Assembly (NCBI GenBank): GCA_002339015.1
Contig: DDJC01000116.1
Location: 1 to 51,342, forward strand
Length of the DNA stretch: 51,342 bases
Direction of reading: 5' to 3'
DNA from: Burkholderiales bacterium UBA1834
Lineage (GTDB): Bacteria; Pseudomonadota; Gammaproteobacteria; Burkholderiales; Burkholderiaceae_C
In this document: piece after piece, positions 16,224 to 24,108 of the stretch
Position numbering within the stretch: position 1 is the first letter of the stretch
How the letters are laid out: each line of letters opens with the position of its first letter
Translations under genes and position numbers: made by a program
The notes under the pieces: generated by a model
Database searches by the model: none
What the model was told of the DNA's origin: nothing
Seen by the model: the letters and a program-made list of their open reading frames with translations, nothing else

Positions 16224-16686
16224 GCGCGGCTTCACGATGGTCGAGCTGATCATCGTGATGATCCTGGTGGGCATCCTGGCGGCCTATGCGGTACCCAAGT
16301 TCGCCGCCATGGGCAGCCTGAGCCATGACGCCTGGCGTGATCAGGTCAAGGCGGCGTTGCGGTATGCGCAGAAGGCGGCGGTGTCCCATCGACGCCTGGT
16401 GTGCGTGGATCTGAGCGCTTCCGCCGTGGCGATCCAGATCGCCAGCGCGCATGGCGCCACCTCCTGCAATACACCGCTGGGCGGCCCAGGCGGATCGGGC
16501 AGTTTCGCAGGCAACCCCGTACCTGGTGCCACGGCGTCGGTATCGCCCGCCGGAACGATCTACTTTCAGCCAGATGGGCGGGCCACCGCCCTCAGTGCCG
16601 GTGTGCATGTGACCACGGGCCGCAGCATCACCATCACCGGCACGTCGGCGCTGCAGCTGTTCGGGGAGACCGGCTATGTGCAATAG
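16204..16686 (+). CDS. mshC: Minor pseudopilin, MshC-like
   Basis: A 160-residue prepilin-like protein with leader M-S-G-K-S-I-E-R-G and mature start F-T-M-V-E-L-I-I-V-M-I-L-V-G. Its body resembles GspH-type minor pilins (R-D-Q-V-K-A-A-L-R-Y-A-Q-K-A-A-V, then V-C-V-D-L). It starts inside the end of the MshQ-like gene. Minor pilins of this kind are thought to prime assembly and sit at the tip, which suits its coupling to the MshQ-like gene. Confidence 0.78.
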   Translation: MSGKSIERGFTMVELIIVMILVGILAAYAVPKFAAMGSLSHDAWRDQVKAALRYAQKAAVSHRRLVCVDLSASAVAIQIASAHGATSCNTPLGGPGGSGSFAGNPVPGATASVSPAGTIYFQPDGRATALSAGVHVTTGRSITITGTSALQLFGETGYVQ

Positions 16687-17161
16687 CCGAGCTGGCGCGC
16701 CTGACATTCGTCGCAGGCAAGGGGGCTTCACGCTGGTCGAGATGATTCTGGCCATCGTGGTGATCGGCATCGGGCTGGCCGGCCTGCTGATGGCCTTGGG
16801 CACCACCGTCAAGCGCAGCGCCGATCCGATCGTGACCAAGCAATTGCTGGCCATCGCCGAAGAGATGATCGAGGAGATCGAGCTCAAGCCCTACAAGGCC
16901 GAGGCCAACGCGCCACCGCTGGCATGCGCCCGCGATACCTACAACGATGTGCTCGACTACAACGGCTATGCCACATCCGGCAAGATCTGCAGTATCGACG
17001 GCACACAGGTCTCATCCCTCAACGGCTATGGCGTGGAGGTGGCCGTGACGTCCCAGGCCCTGGCTGGTGTGCCGGCCGCCTACAAGATCGTGGTGAAGGC
17101 ACGCAGAGGCACGGCCGACGAACTCACGCTGGTGTCATGGCGCACGGGGTACCAACCATGA
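16676..17161 (+). CDS. mshD: Minor pseudopilin, MshD-like
   Basis: A 161-residue prepilin-like protein. The leader ends Q-G-G, then F-T-L-V-E-M-I-L-A-I-V-V-I-G-I-G-L-A-G-L, followed by I-A-E-E-M-I-E-E-I-E-L, which is typical of MshD and PilV/GspI-like minor pilins. It overlaps mshC by 11 bases and mshO by four. Confidence 0.82.
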   Translation: MCNSRAGAPDIRRRQGGFTLVEMILAIVVIGIGLAGLLMALGTTVKRSADPIVTKQLLAIAEEMIEEIELKPYKAEANAPPLACARDTYNDVLDYNGYATSGKICSIDGTQVSSLNGYGVEVAVTSQALAGVPAAYKIVVKARRGTADELTLVSWRTGYQP

Positions 17162-18060
17162 GGCGTTCCACCGTCACGGCTGTGCGCGCCCGAGGCTTCA
17201 CGATGATCGAGCTGATCATCGTGGTGGTGATCGGCGCCGTGATCGCCGTCACCGTAGGCTTGGTCGTGCGTCCTGCAGCCGATGCCTACCTGGACAGCCG
17301 CGTGCGGGCCGACCTGAGCGATCAGGCTGATTCGGCCTTGCGCCGCATGCTGCGAGACATCCGCCAGGCGGTGCCCAATTCGATCCGCATGCCCAACACG
17401 CAGTGCTTTGAGCTGGTGCCGACCAGCACGGGTGGGCGCTACCGCACGGCGCCGGATCTGGCCAACGACCAGAACCTGCCGTGCACACCGTCGGCCACTT
17501 GCTCGGCACCGCTGGACACCAGTGTGGCCACCACGGTGTTCGACACCCTCACCACGCTCAGTACCCAACCGGCCGTGGGCGACTGGGTGGTCATCAACAA
17601 CCAGAACACCGCGGATGTCTATGCGGGCAGCAACCGCGCCCAGATCACCGATGTGGCCGCCTCACCCTTGCCCAGCCAGGGGGTCACGCGCATCACGGTC
17701 AGTCCGACGCAGTTCTCGCCCGGCTACGACGGCGGGCGCTTCCAGGTGGTGCCCAATGCGCAGCAGGCCGTGTTCTATGTCTGTTCGGGGGCCGACGGCA
17801 CGCTGGATGCCAACGGTCATGGCAAGGGCGTCCTGTACCGTGTCAAGGCCTATGGCTTCAATGCGGCTCAGCCCTCCGCCTGCCCCACGACCAGCGGTGC
17901 CGATGTGGTCGCCACGCGCCTCACATCGTGTGCCTTCATCTATGACCCGAACCAGGGGGCCACCCAGCAAAGCGGCTTCATGTGGCTGCAGCTGACCATG
18001 GCCATCAGCCGTGAGACGGCGACGTTGGCTGCCGGTGCCCATGTGCTCAACACACCATGA
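17158..18060 (+). CDS. mshO: Minor pseudopilin, MshO-like
   Basis: A 300-residue prepilin-like protein, larger than ordinary pilins, as is usual for MshO and GspJ/PilW-type subunits. The leader ends A-R-G, then F-T-M-I-E-L-I-I-V-V-V-I-G-A-V-I-A. The next part, R-R-M-L-R-D-I-R-Q-A-V-P-N-S-I-R, is typical of MshO. I start it at the ATG overlapping the mshD stop (17158). Confidence 0.85.
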   Translation: MRRSTVTAVRARGFTMIELIIVVVIGAVIAVTVGLVVRPAADAYLDSRVRADLSDQADSALRRMLRDIRQAVPNSIRMPNTQCFELVPTSTGGRYRTAPDLANDQNLPCTPSATCSAPLDTSVATTVFDTLTTLSTQPAVGDWVVINNQNTADVYAGSNRAQITDVAASPLPSQGVTRITVSPTQFSPGYDGGRFQVVPNAQQAVFYVCSGADGTLDANGHGKGVLYRVKAYGFNAAQPSACPTTSGADVVATRLTSCAFIYDPNQGATQQSGFMWLQLTMAISRETATLAAGAHVLNTP

Positions 18061-18521
18061 AAAACTCGTTGTGCAACGCTCGCAGTCAGAAAGGCCTGGG
18101 GGCCCTGGCCGCCGTGATCGTGCTGGTGTTGCTCGCAGGCCTGGCTGCGGCTGTGGTGCGCATGAGCTGGACCTCGCAATCCGGCATCGCGCTGGATGTG
18201 ATGAGTGCCCGAGCCCGCCACGCCGCCAATGCGGGCGCTGATTGGGGCTTGTACCAGGCTTTTCTGGGCAGCTGGACATCCTGCAACAACGCCTCGCAAA
18301 CCCTGGACCTGCGCTCGGATACCGGCATGATCGTGACCGTGTCTTGCCGGTCATCGACCTACAGCGAGGGCCAGGATGAGGCCGGCGTCAATCAGACCAT
18401 CCGCATCTACACCATATCTGCGGTGGCCTGCAACGGCAGCGCAGCGTGCCCGGACAACAGCCGGGTGGGCAGCAGCACCTATGTCGAGCGCGAGCGGCTG
18501 GTCCAGGCTACCGATCGGTAG
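18057..18521 (+). CDS. mshP: MshP-like pilus protein
   Basis: A 154-residue protein with a basic N-terminus and a hydrophobic segment (L-G-A-L-A-A-V-I-V-L-V-L-L-A-G-L-A-A-A-V-V), then A-R-H-A-A-N-A-G-A-D-W-G, resembling MshP and PilX/GspK-like subunits. The usual Glu5 of pilins is absent from the hydrophobic start, as in GspK-type tip subunits. It overlaps mshO by four bases and is the last gene of the operon. Confidence 0.8.
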   Translation: MKNSLCNARSQKGLGALAAVIVLVLLAGLAAAVVRMSWTSQSGIALDVMSARARHAANAGADWGLYQAFLGSWTSCNNASQTLDLRSDTGMIVTVSCRSSTYSEGQDEAGVNQTIRIYTISAVACNGSAACPDNSRVGSSTYVERERLVQATDR

Positions 18522-18539
18522 GCGATTTCCGTGAAGCCC

Positions 18540-18566
18540 TCAACAATTTGAGCTGATTGCCGATAA
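18540..18566 (+). promoter_or_regulatory. Sigma-28 (FliA) type promoter of the chemoreceptor gene
   Basis: TCAACAAT (18540-18547), an 11-base spacer and GCCGATAA (18559-18566). The -10 part matches the sigma-28 consensus at all eight positions and the spacing is exact; the -35 part matches at four of eight. It lies about 100 bases before a chemoreceptor gene, the kind of gene this sigma factor normally reads. Confidence 0.7.
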
Positions 18567-18668
18567 GCAGGATGAATGCGCGCCCCGATCCGGGCGCCCA
18601 TCTTGCCGCAGGTCTCCGCAGTACTGGGTCTCGTGTGGCAACTGTCCAGACGACTCACAGGAGTTCCC

Positions 18669-20423
18669 ATGCCATTCTTGCAGCAGTTCAAGGTGGGCGC
18701 AAAGCTTGCCTTGGGGTTCGGTGCCGTCCTGTCCGCCATCCTGGTGGTGGCGGTGTTCTCGATCTACCAGTTGTCGGTGATCAGTGACCGCTCGCAGGAG
18801 ATTGCGACCGTGCACCTGTCCGGCGTGCGCGATGCGCTGTTGATCAGCGAATCGGCCACCCGCTACCGTGTGCGTGAATACCGCCTGGCCATGACCCCGC
18901 CTGAGGAGATCGAGAAGGTCGCCCAGCGCATGGAAATGGCCGTCGAAGCCATGGACAAGCACCGCAAGAGCTATGAGGCGTCGATCTCGGGCAGCGAGGA
19001 GCGCGGCCTGTATGGCGAGTTCGCCAAACGCTGGGACACCTACCGCGCCACCAGCCAGTCGATGAAGGCCAAGCTGCAGGCCGGCGACCGCGAGGGGGCC
19101 ATGTCGGTGATGACCACCGACAGCCTCAAGACGTTCGATGCTGTGGTCGCGGCACTCAAGGCCATGAGCGAGTACAACGACAAGGCCGCCCAGAGCGCCA
19201 GTGACGAGGCCGCCGCCATGGCGGCGCGGGCGCGCAACCTGATCATCGGGGTGGTGGTGGTGGCCCTTCTGCTCGGCGCAGGCTTGAGCATCGGCATTTC
19301 CCGCGCCGTGACTCGTCCGCTGAACGGGGCGCTCACGCTGGCCGAGGCCGTGTCGGAGGGTGACCTGACGCATGACCTGCAGGCCAAGGGCGATGACGAA
19401 CTGGCCAAGCTGACCCGGGCCCTGGGCAAGATGGTGCTGCAGCTTCGCTCCGTGGTGAGCGAGGTGCGTGGTGGCGTGAACGCCGTGTCCATGGCCTCTG
19501 GCGAGATCGCCTCGGGCAGCCACAACCTGTCCTCGCGCACGGAAGAGGCTGCTGCCAGCCTGCAGGAAACCGCCTCGGCGATGGAAGAGCTCACCGGCAC
19601 CATGAGCCACGCCGCCGACACGGCGCAGCAGGCCAATCAACTGGCGGCCCATGCGACGGGCTCTGCGCAGCGCGGCGGTGAGGTGGTTTCCCGCGTGGTG
19701 CACAACATGGGACAGATCACGGATTCGTCGCGCAAGATTTCCGACATCATCGGCGTGATCGACGGCATTGCCTTCCAGACCAACATCCTGGCCTTGAACG
19801 CGGCGGTGGAAGCTGCCCGTGCGGGCGAGCAGGGCCGCGGTTTTGCCGTGGTGGCTGGCGAAGTCCGCACGCTGGCCCAGCGCAGCGCGCAGGCCGCCAA
19901 GGAGATCAAGCAGTTGATCACCGAATCGGTCGAGACCGTGGAATCCGGCTCACGGCTGGTACAGGACGCCGGCCAGGTGATGGAGGAGATTGTCTCCAGC
20001 GTCCAGCGCGTGACCGACCTGATGGGCGAACTGGCCGCAGCCTCGTCTGAGCAGAAGAACGGCATTGGCCAGATCAACATCGCCGTGACCCAGCTCGACC
20101 AGGTCACGCAGCAGAATGCCGCGCTGGTCGAAGAGACCGCCGCCGCTGCCTCGTCGCTGAGCAATCAGGCCAACCGCCTGCGCACCGTGGTGTCCGTCTT
20201 CAAGGTGGGTGTGGGCGATGCTGCCGACAACGGCCTGGCCGATACGATCACCAAGCAGGTGATCCACCGTGCCAAGAGCCCGATGCCGCCGGCGGTCGTG
20301 TCCCGGAAGGCCTCGGCAGTTGCGTCAGTAGGCACCAGCCGGTCCAGCAAGGCCGCAGCCTTGCCCCCCGCATCGCCGCCGGCCACCGCGGCCGCCGGCT
20401 CAGACGATTGGGAAACCTTCTGA
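18669..20423 (+). CDS. Methyl-accepting chemotaxis protein
   Basis: A 584-residue membrane chemoreceptor. Membrane helix 1 is at about 11-33 and helix 2 at about 192-212 (L-I-I-G-V-V-V-V-A-L-L-L-G). The periplasmic part between them is helical and about 155 residues long, fitting a four-helix-bundle sensor; its ligand cannot be told. HAMP follows, then the signalling domain with the hairpin tip E-A-A-R-A-G-E-Q-G-R-G-F-A-V-V-A. The C-terminus ends D-W-E-T-F, the tether pentapeptide type that binds CheR and CheB. The start at 18669 is supported by AGGAG seven bases upstream; in-frame starts from 18576 are less likely. It follows the MSHA operon and has its own sigma-28-like promoter. Confidence 0.93.
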   Translation: MPFLQQFKVGAKLALGFGAVLSAILVVAVFSIYQLSVISDRSQEIATVHLSGVRDALLISESATRYRVREYRLAMTPPEEIEKVAQRMEMAVEAMDKHRKSYEASISGSEERGLYGEFAKRWDTYRATSQSMKAKLQAGDREGAMSVMTTDSLKTFDAVVAALKAMSEYNDKAAQSASDEAAAMAARARNLIIGVVVVALLLGAGLSIGISRAVTRPLNGALTLAEAVSEGDLTHDLQAKGDDELAKLTRALGKMVLQLRSVVSEVRGGVNAVSMASGEIASGSHNLSSRTEEAAASLQETASAMEELTGTMSHAADTAQQANQLAAHATGSAQRGGEVVSRVVHNMGQITDSSRKISDIIGVIDGIAFQTNILALNAAVEAARAGEQGRGFAVVAGEVRTLAQRSAQAAKEIKQLITESVETVESGSRLVQDAGQVMEEIVSSVQRVTDLMGELAAASSEQKNGIGQINIAVTQLDQVTQQNAALVEETAAAASSLSNQANRLRTVVSVFKVGVGDAADNGLADTITKQVIHRAKSPMPPAVVSRKASAVASVGTSRSSKAAALPPASPPATAAAGSDDWETF

Positions 20424-20557
20424 TCGGCAAGCTGATCTGAGCTGCTGAGCACACGGCCTGCCTGGCATTCCGGGCAGGCGGGCGGGGAACCTTTCAAGTC
20501 AGGCTCTACACTGACACGAAGCTCTTCGTCCTCCAGGCCTGCGGGCTTTCCGTGCTC

Positions 20558-23392
20558 ATGACCTTCGAACAACATCACTCCGTGGGGCGCGAGCGGCGCC
20601 TCATCCCGCGCCGATCGAGCGCCATGCTGCTGTCTGCCATCGGGGTGGCCTGCATGCTGGTGATGGCCTCGCATCCCGTGCTGGCCGCCACGCAGGCACC
20701 TGCCGTCAAGGCGGCCAAACCAACGGCCAAGGCAGCGCAGGGGCTGGTAGCCATCACCAATGTGGAGGGCGTCTCCGAATACCGGCTGCCCAACGGCCTG
20801 CAGGTGCTGCTGGTGCCTGACCATGCCAAGCCCACCACATTGGTCAACATGACTTACCGGGTGGGCTCGCGCTACGAAAGCTATGGCGAGACCGGCATGG
20901 CCCACCTGCTGGAGCACCTGCTGTTCAAGGGCTCGCCCAGGCATCCACAGGTGTGGGCGGAGTTCAGCAAGCGGGGCCTCAGCGCCAATGGCAGCACCAG
21001 TTTTGACCGCACCAACTACTTTGCCAGTTTTGCCGCCAATGACGACAACCTGCGCTGGTACTTGCAGTGGCAGGCCGATGCGATGGTCAACAGTTTCATT
21101 GCCCGCAAGGATCTTGACTCCGAGATGACGGTGGTGCGCAACGAGATGGAGATGGGCGAGAACAGCCCCGGTCGCATCCTGTTCGAGAAGACCCTGGCCA
21201 GCATGTACCAGTGGCACAACTATGGCAAGTCGACCATCGGCGCGCGCACCGATGTCGAAGGCGTCGACATCACGCGCCTGCAGGCCTTCTACAAGAAGTA
21301 CTACCAGCCGGACAACGCCACCCTGATCATCACCGGCAAGTTCGATCAGGCCAAGGTGCTGGCCTGGGTGCGTGAGTTCTTCGGTCCGTTGCCACGTCCT
21401 AAGGCCGGGCCTACGCCCATGTACACGCTCGATCCCGTTCAGGATGGCGAGCGTAGCGTGACCTTGCGCCGCGTGGGCGGCGTGCCCCTGCTGTACGCGG
21501 GCTATCACATCGCACCGGCCGCCGCGCCGGACTACGCCGCAGTCGAGCTGATCAACCTGATCCTGGGCGATACGCCGTCGGGCCGTCTGCACAAGCAACT
21601 CACCGAGAAGCAACTGGCCGCGTCGGTGTTCGCGTTCTCTGAAGGGCTGGCTGATCCAGGCTTCATGATCCTGGGGGCCCAGTTGGGCCCCGGACAGGAG
21701 ATGGCGCGGGCCCGTGATGCCCTGACGAAGGCGGTGGAATCCCTTGGCAGCGAGCCCATCACGGCCGACGAACTGGAGCGCGCGCGCGCCAAGTGGCTCA
21801 AGTCCTGGGGCATGGCCTTTGCCGACCCGCAACAGGTGGGAGCCGGGCTGTCTGAAGCTGTGGCGCAAGGTGACTGGCGCCTCTTCTTCCTGATCCGTGA
21901 CCGCATCAAGGCGCTCTCGCTGGCCGATGTGCAGCGTGTGGCGAGCCAGGTGCTGGTGTCGTCCAACCGAACCCTGGGCGAGTACATCCCCACGGCCACG
22001 CCCGTGCGTGCGCCTGTGCCAGCCCGCGTCGATGTGGCCGCGCAGTTCAAGAATTTCAAACCCTCTGACCAGGTGGCCCAGGTGGAGGCCTTCGATGCCA
22101 GCCCCGCCAACATCGACGCGCGCACGCAGCGCTTCTCGCTGGCACCTGGCCTGAAAGTGGCCTTCCTGCCCAAGGCGAGCCGTGGCCAGGCCGTCAAGGC
22201 GGTGCTGAACCTGCGCTTCGGCACCGAGGCCTCGCTCAAGGGTTGGGGCGAAGCGCCCACGGCCTTGGCCGAGTTGCTCGACAAGGGGGGCGCCGGCCTG
22301 AGCCGCCAGCAGGTGCAGGATCGGCTGGACGCGCTGCAATCCGAAGTCTCCTTCAGCGGCGGAGATGGCCTGCTCACTGTGAGCATCGATTCGCGGCGTG
22401 AGCACCTGCCTGCGGTGATCCGGTTGGTGGGGCAACTGCTCAGGCAACCTGCCTTGCCGCCGGACGTTCTGGAAGAACTGCGCCGGCAGGCCTTGTCGAT
22501 GGTGGCAAGCCAGCGCAAGGAGCCGGGTGCCGTGGTGGCCAATGCCCTGGCGCGTCACGACAATCCTTACCCTCCCGGTGATGTGCGCTATGCGCGCACC
22601 TTCGACGAGATCGAGGCCGACTGGACGTCGTTGTCCATCGAGCGGGTCAAGGCGTACCATGACAAGTTCCTGAGCGCATCGCATGCCGAGTTCGCCGCTG
22701 TGGGTGACTTCGATGCGGCGGCCCTGCGCGCTGCCCTGACCGCTGCCTTCGAGGGCTGGCGCTCCGACGAGCCATATGCCCGCGTGCCCGATCCCCTGTT
22801 GCCTGTATCGCCCACACGCCTTGTGCTGCCCACGCCGGACAAGCAGAACGCCACGCTGACGGTGACCCAGCCCGTACCCCTGAGCGACCGTGATGCAGAT
22901 TACCCGGCGCTGACATTGGCCAATTACCTGCTGGGCTCAGGTGGAGATTCCCGGCTCTGGAATCGAATTCGGGAAAAGGAGGGGCTGTCTTACAGTGTCT
23001 ACAGCCATGTGGATTGGAATGTGATGGAGCCGCATTCCACCTGGGCGGCCACGGCCATCTTTGCGCCACAGAATCTGGCCAAGGTCGAGAAAGCCTTGCA
23101 GGAGGAGGTTCGCAAAGCGCTGACCGAAGGGTTCACGCAGGCCGAGCTGGAGGCGGGCCGCAAAGGCCTGCTCAATTACCGGCGCCTGTCCAGGGCACAG
23201 GACGATCGCCTGGCTTCCGCCTGGGCCAACAATCTCTACGTGGGGCGCACTTTCGCAGAATCTGCCCGCGTTGACGAGGCACTGGAAGCGCTCACGCTGG
23301 AGCAGGTCAACGCGGCCCTCAGACGCTATGTCAAACCCGAGCAGTTCGTGACCGGGGTGGGTGGAGATTTCAAGGAAACACCGAGGCCCTGA
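20558..23392 (+). CDS. Exported M16 family zinc metallopeptidase
   Basis: A 944-residue protease of the insulinase/pitrilysin family with the inverted zinc motif H-L-L-E-H (His116, Glu119, His120) and a further N-E-M-E-M-G about 75 residues on. Two M16 half-modules are present; the second (about 540-940) lacks the zinc motif, as is normal. An N-terminal hydrophobic stretch (M-L-L-S-A-I-G-V-A-C-M-L-V-M-A-S ... V-L-A-A) predicts export to the periplasm. Possible starts are GTG 20552, ATG 20558 and ATG 20624; none has a strong ribosome binding site, and 20624 would give the most ordinary signal peptide. It stands alone and converges on hns. Confidence 0.88.
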   Translation: MTFEQHHSVGRERRLIPRRSSAMLLSAIGVACMLVMASHPVLAATQAPAVKAAKPTAKAAQGLVAITNVEGVSEYRLPNGLQVLLVPDHAKPTTLVNMTYRVGSRYESYGETGMAHLLEHLLFKGSPRHPQVWAEFSKRGLSANGSTSFDRTNYFASFAANDDNLRWYLQWQADAMVNSFIARKDLDSEMTVVRNEMEMGENSPGRILFEKTLASMYQWHNYGKSTIGARTDVEGVDITRLQAFYKKYYQPDNATLIITGKFDQAKVLAWVREFFGPLPRPKAGPTPMYTLDPVQDGERSVTLRRVGGVPLLYAGYHIAPAAAPDYAAVELINLILGDTPSGRLHKQLTEKQLAASVFAFSEGLADPGFMILGAQLGPGQEMARARDALTKAVESLGSEPITADELERARAKWLKSWGMAFADPQQVGAGLSEAVAQGDWRLFFLIRDRIKALSLADVQRVASQVLVSSNRTLGEYIPTATPVRAPVPARVDVAAQFKNFKPSDQVAQVEAFDASPANIDARTQRFSLAPGLKVAFLPKASRGQAVKAVLNLRFGTEASLKGWGEAPTALAELLDKGGAGLSRQQVQDRLDALQSEVSFSGGDGLLTVSIDSRREHLPAVIRLVGQLLRQPALPPDVLEELRRQALSMVASQRKEPGAVVANALARHDNPYPPGDVRYARTFDEIEADWTSLSIERVKAYHDKFLSASHAEFAAVGDFDAAALRAALTAAFEGWRSDEPYARVPDPLLPVSPTRLVLPTPDKQNATLTVTQPVPLSDRDADYPALTLANYLLGSGGDSRLWNRIREKEGLSYSVYSHVDWNVMEPHSTWAATAIFAPQNLAKVEKALQEEVRKALTEGFTQAELEAGRKGLLNYRRLSRAQDDRLASAWANNLYVGRTFAESARVDEALEALTLEQVNAALRRYVKPEQFVTGVGGDFKETPRP

Positions 23393-23407
23393 GTCGGCCC
23401 TGCATGA

Positions 23408-23437
23408 AAAAAGCCGCAGCAGGCGCTGCGGCTTTTT
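23408..23437. terminator. Bidirectional terminator between the M16 gene and hns
   Basis: A perfect stem (GCCGCAGC with GCTGCGGC) and an AGGC loop, flanked by A on one side and T on the other (23408-23437). It can end transcription from both converging genes. Confidence 0.93.
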
Positions 23438-23478
23438 ACTTGGGGTGCTGCGGTCGCAGTTCCCGGATGGGAAGACGC

Positions 23479-23805
23479 TCAGATGGCGAAATCTTCGAGC
23501 TTCTTACCGGAGGCCAGGGCGCTGGCGACCCACTTGGGTTGCAGGCCACGACCGGTCCAGGTTTCGTTGGTGGCCGGGTTGCGGTACTTGGGAGCCACCT
23601 TGCGGCCGGCACTGGCCGACGGGGCCTTGCCAGGCTTGCCACCCAGGTCGGCGGCGGTCAGGCCGTGCTCGGCCATCAATGACTTGATCTGGTTGATCAC
23701 ACCGGCGCGCTCGGTACGGCGTGCATCGGACAAAGCCTTTTCCAGCTCAGCTGCTTGTTTTTCCAGGGCGGCCTTTTGGGCCAGAAGATCTTGGTAGGAA
23801 GACAT
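23479..23805 (-). CDS. hns: H-NS family nucleoid protein
   Basis: A 108-residue DNA-binding protein that silences or organises AT-rich DNA. The N-terminal half is a coiled-coil oligomerisation part (Q-K-A-A-L-E-K-Q-A-A-E-L-E-K). A Gly/Lys/Ala linker leads to the DNA-binding core K-Y-R-N-P-A-T-N-E-T-W-T-G-R-G-L-Q-P-K-W-V (residues about 73-93), the common betaproteobacterial form. Betaproteobacteria often have several paralogues, so this need not be the main H-NS. Confidence 0.93.
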   Translation of the reverse strand: MSSYQDLLAQKAALEKQAAELEKALSDARRTERAGVINQIKSLMAEHGLTAADLGGKPGKAPSASAGRKVAPKYRNPATNETWTGRGLQPKWVASALASGKKLEDFAI

Positions 23806-24108
23806 CGTGACGATCCTTTTTGAAGTAGCACCTGCATCCGCGTACGCTGGGAAATGATCGAATCAATCAGAAAGTTTCTAATTGAGACTCCCGCAACAAA
23901 CCAGTTGATGCCGGTTCGATCGTTTCCATGAACGGATTCTATACATGAAGTTTTCGGTGTTGCAATTATATCTTGCAAATTGAAACCACCTGGGAAACCC
24001 GGTCCCGGATGGTTTCAAAATGCATTGCACGCGGCGTTTGGGGTGCGTTACAAATTCGGACGCCCACTATTTCAACCGTGAACCCACGCTGAAATTCTCA
24101 AGGGGAAT
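23806..24108. other. AT-richer intergenic region upstream of hns
   Basis: This 303-base gap has no gene that I can support. It is clearly richer in A and T than the rest of the window, particularly 23860-23985. It holds the candidate hns promoter and two TTGCAA hexamers (23960-23965 and 23973-23978) seven bases apart. The part next to mltB (24000-24108) shows nothing recognisable and no clear terminator for mltB. Confidence 0.7.
23938..23965 (-). promoter_or_regulatory. Candidate sigma-70 promoter of hns
   Basis: On the minus strand TTGCAA (23960-23965), 16 bases, then TATAGA (23938-23943). It would start transcription near 23931, leaving a leader of about 125 bases before the hns start. A second TTGCAA seven bases further upstream makes a symmetrical pair that might bind a regulator, perhaps H-NS itself at this AT-rich site. 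Confidence 0.5.

Noticed and set aside
20456..20479. GCCTGCC/GGCAGGC hairpin after the chemoreceptor gene
   Set aside because: Seven pairs but no T tract follows, so I could not support a terminator; it may still contribute to message stability.
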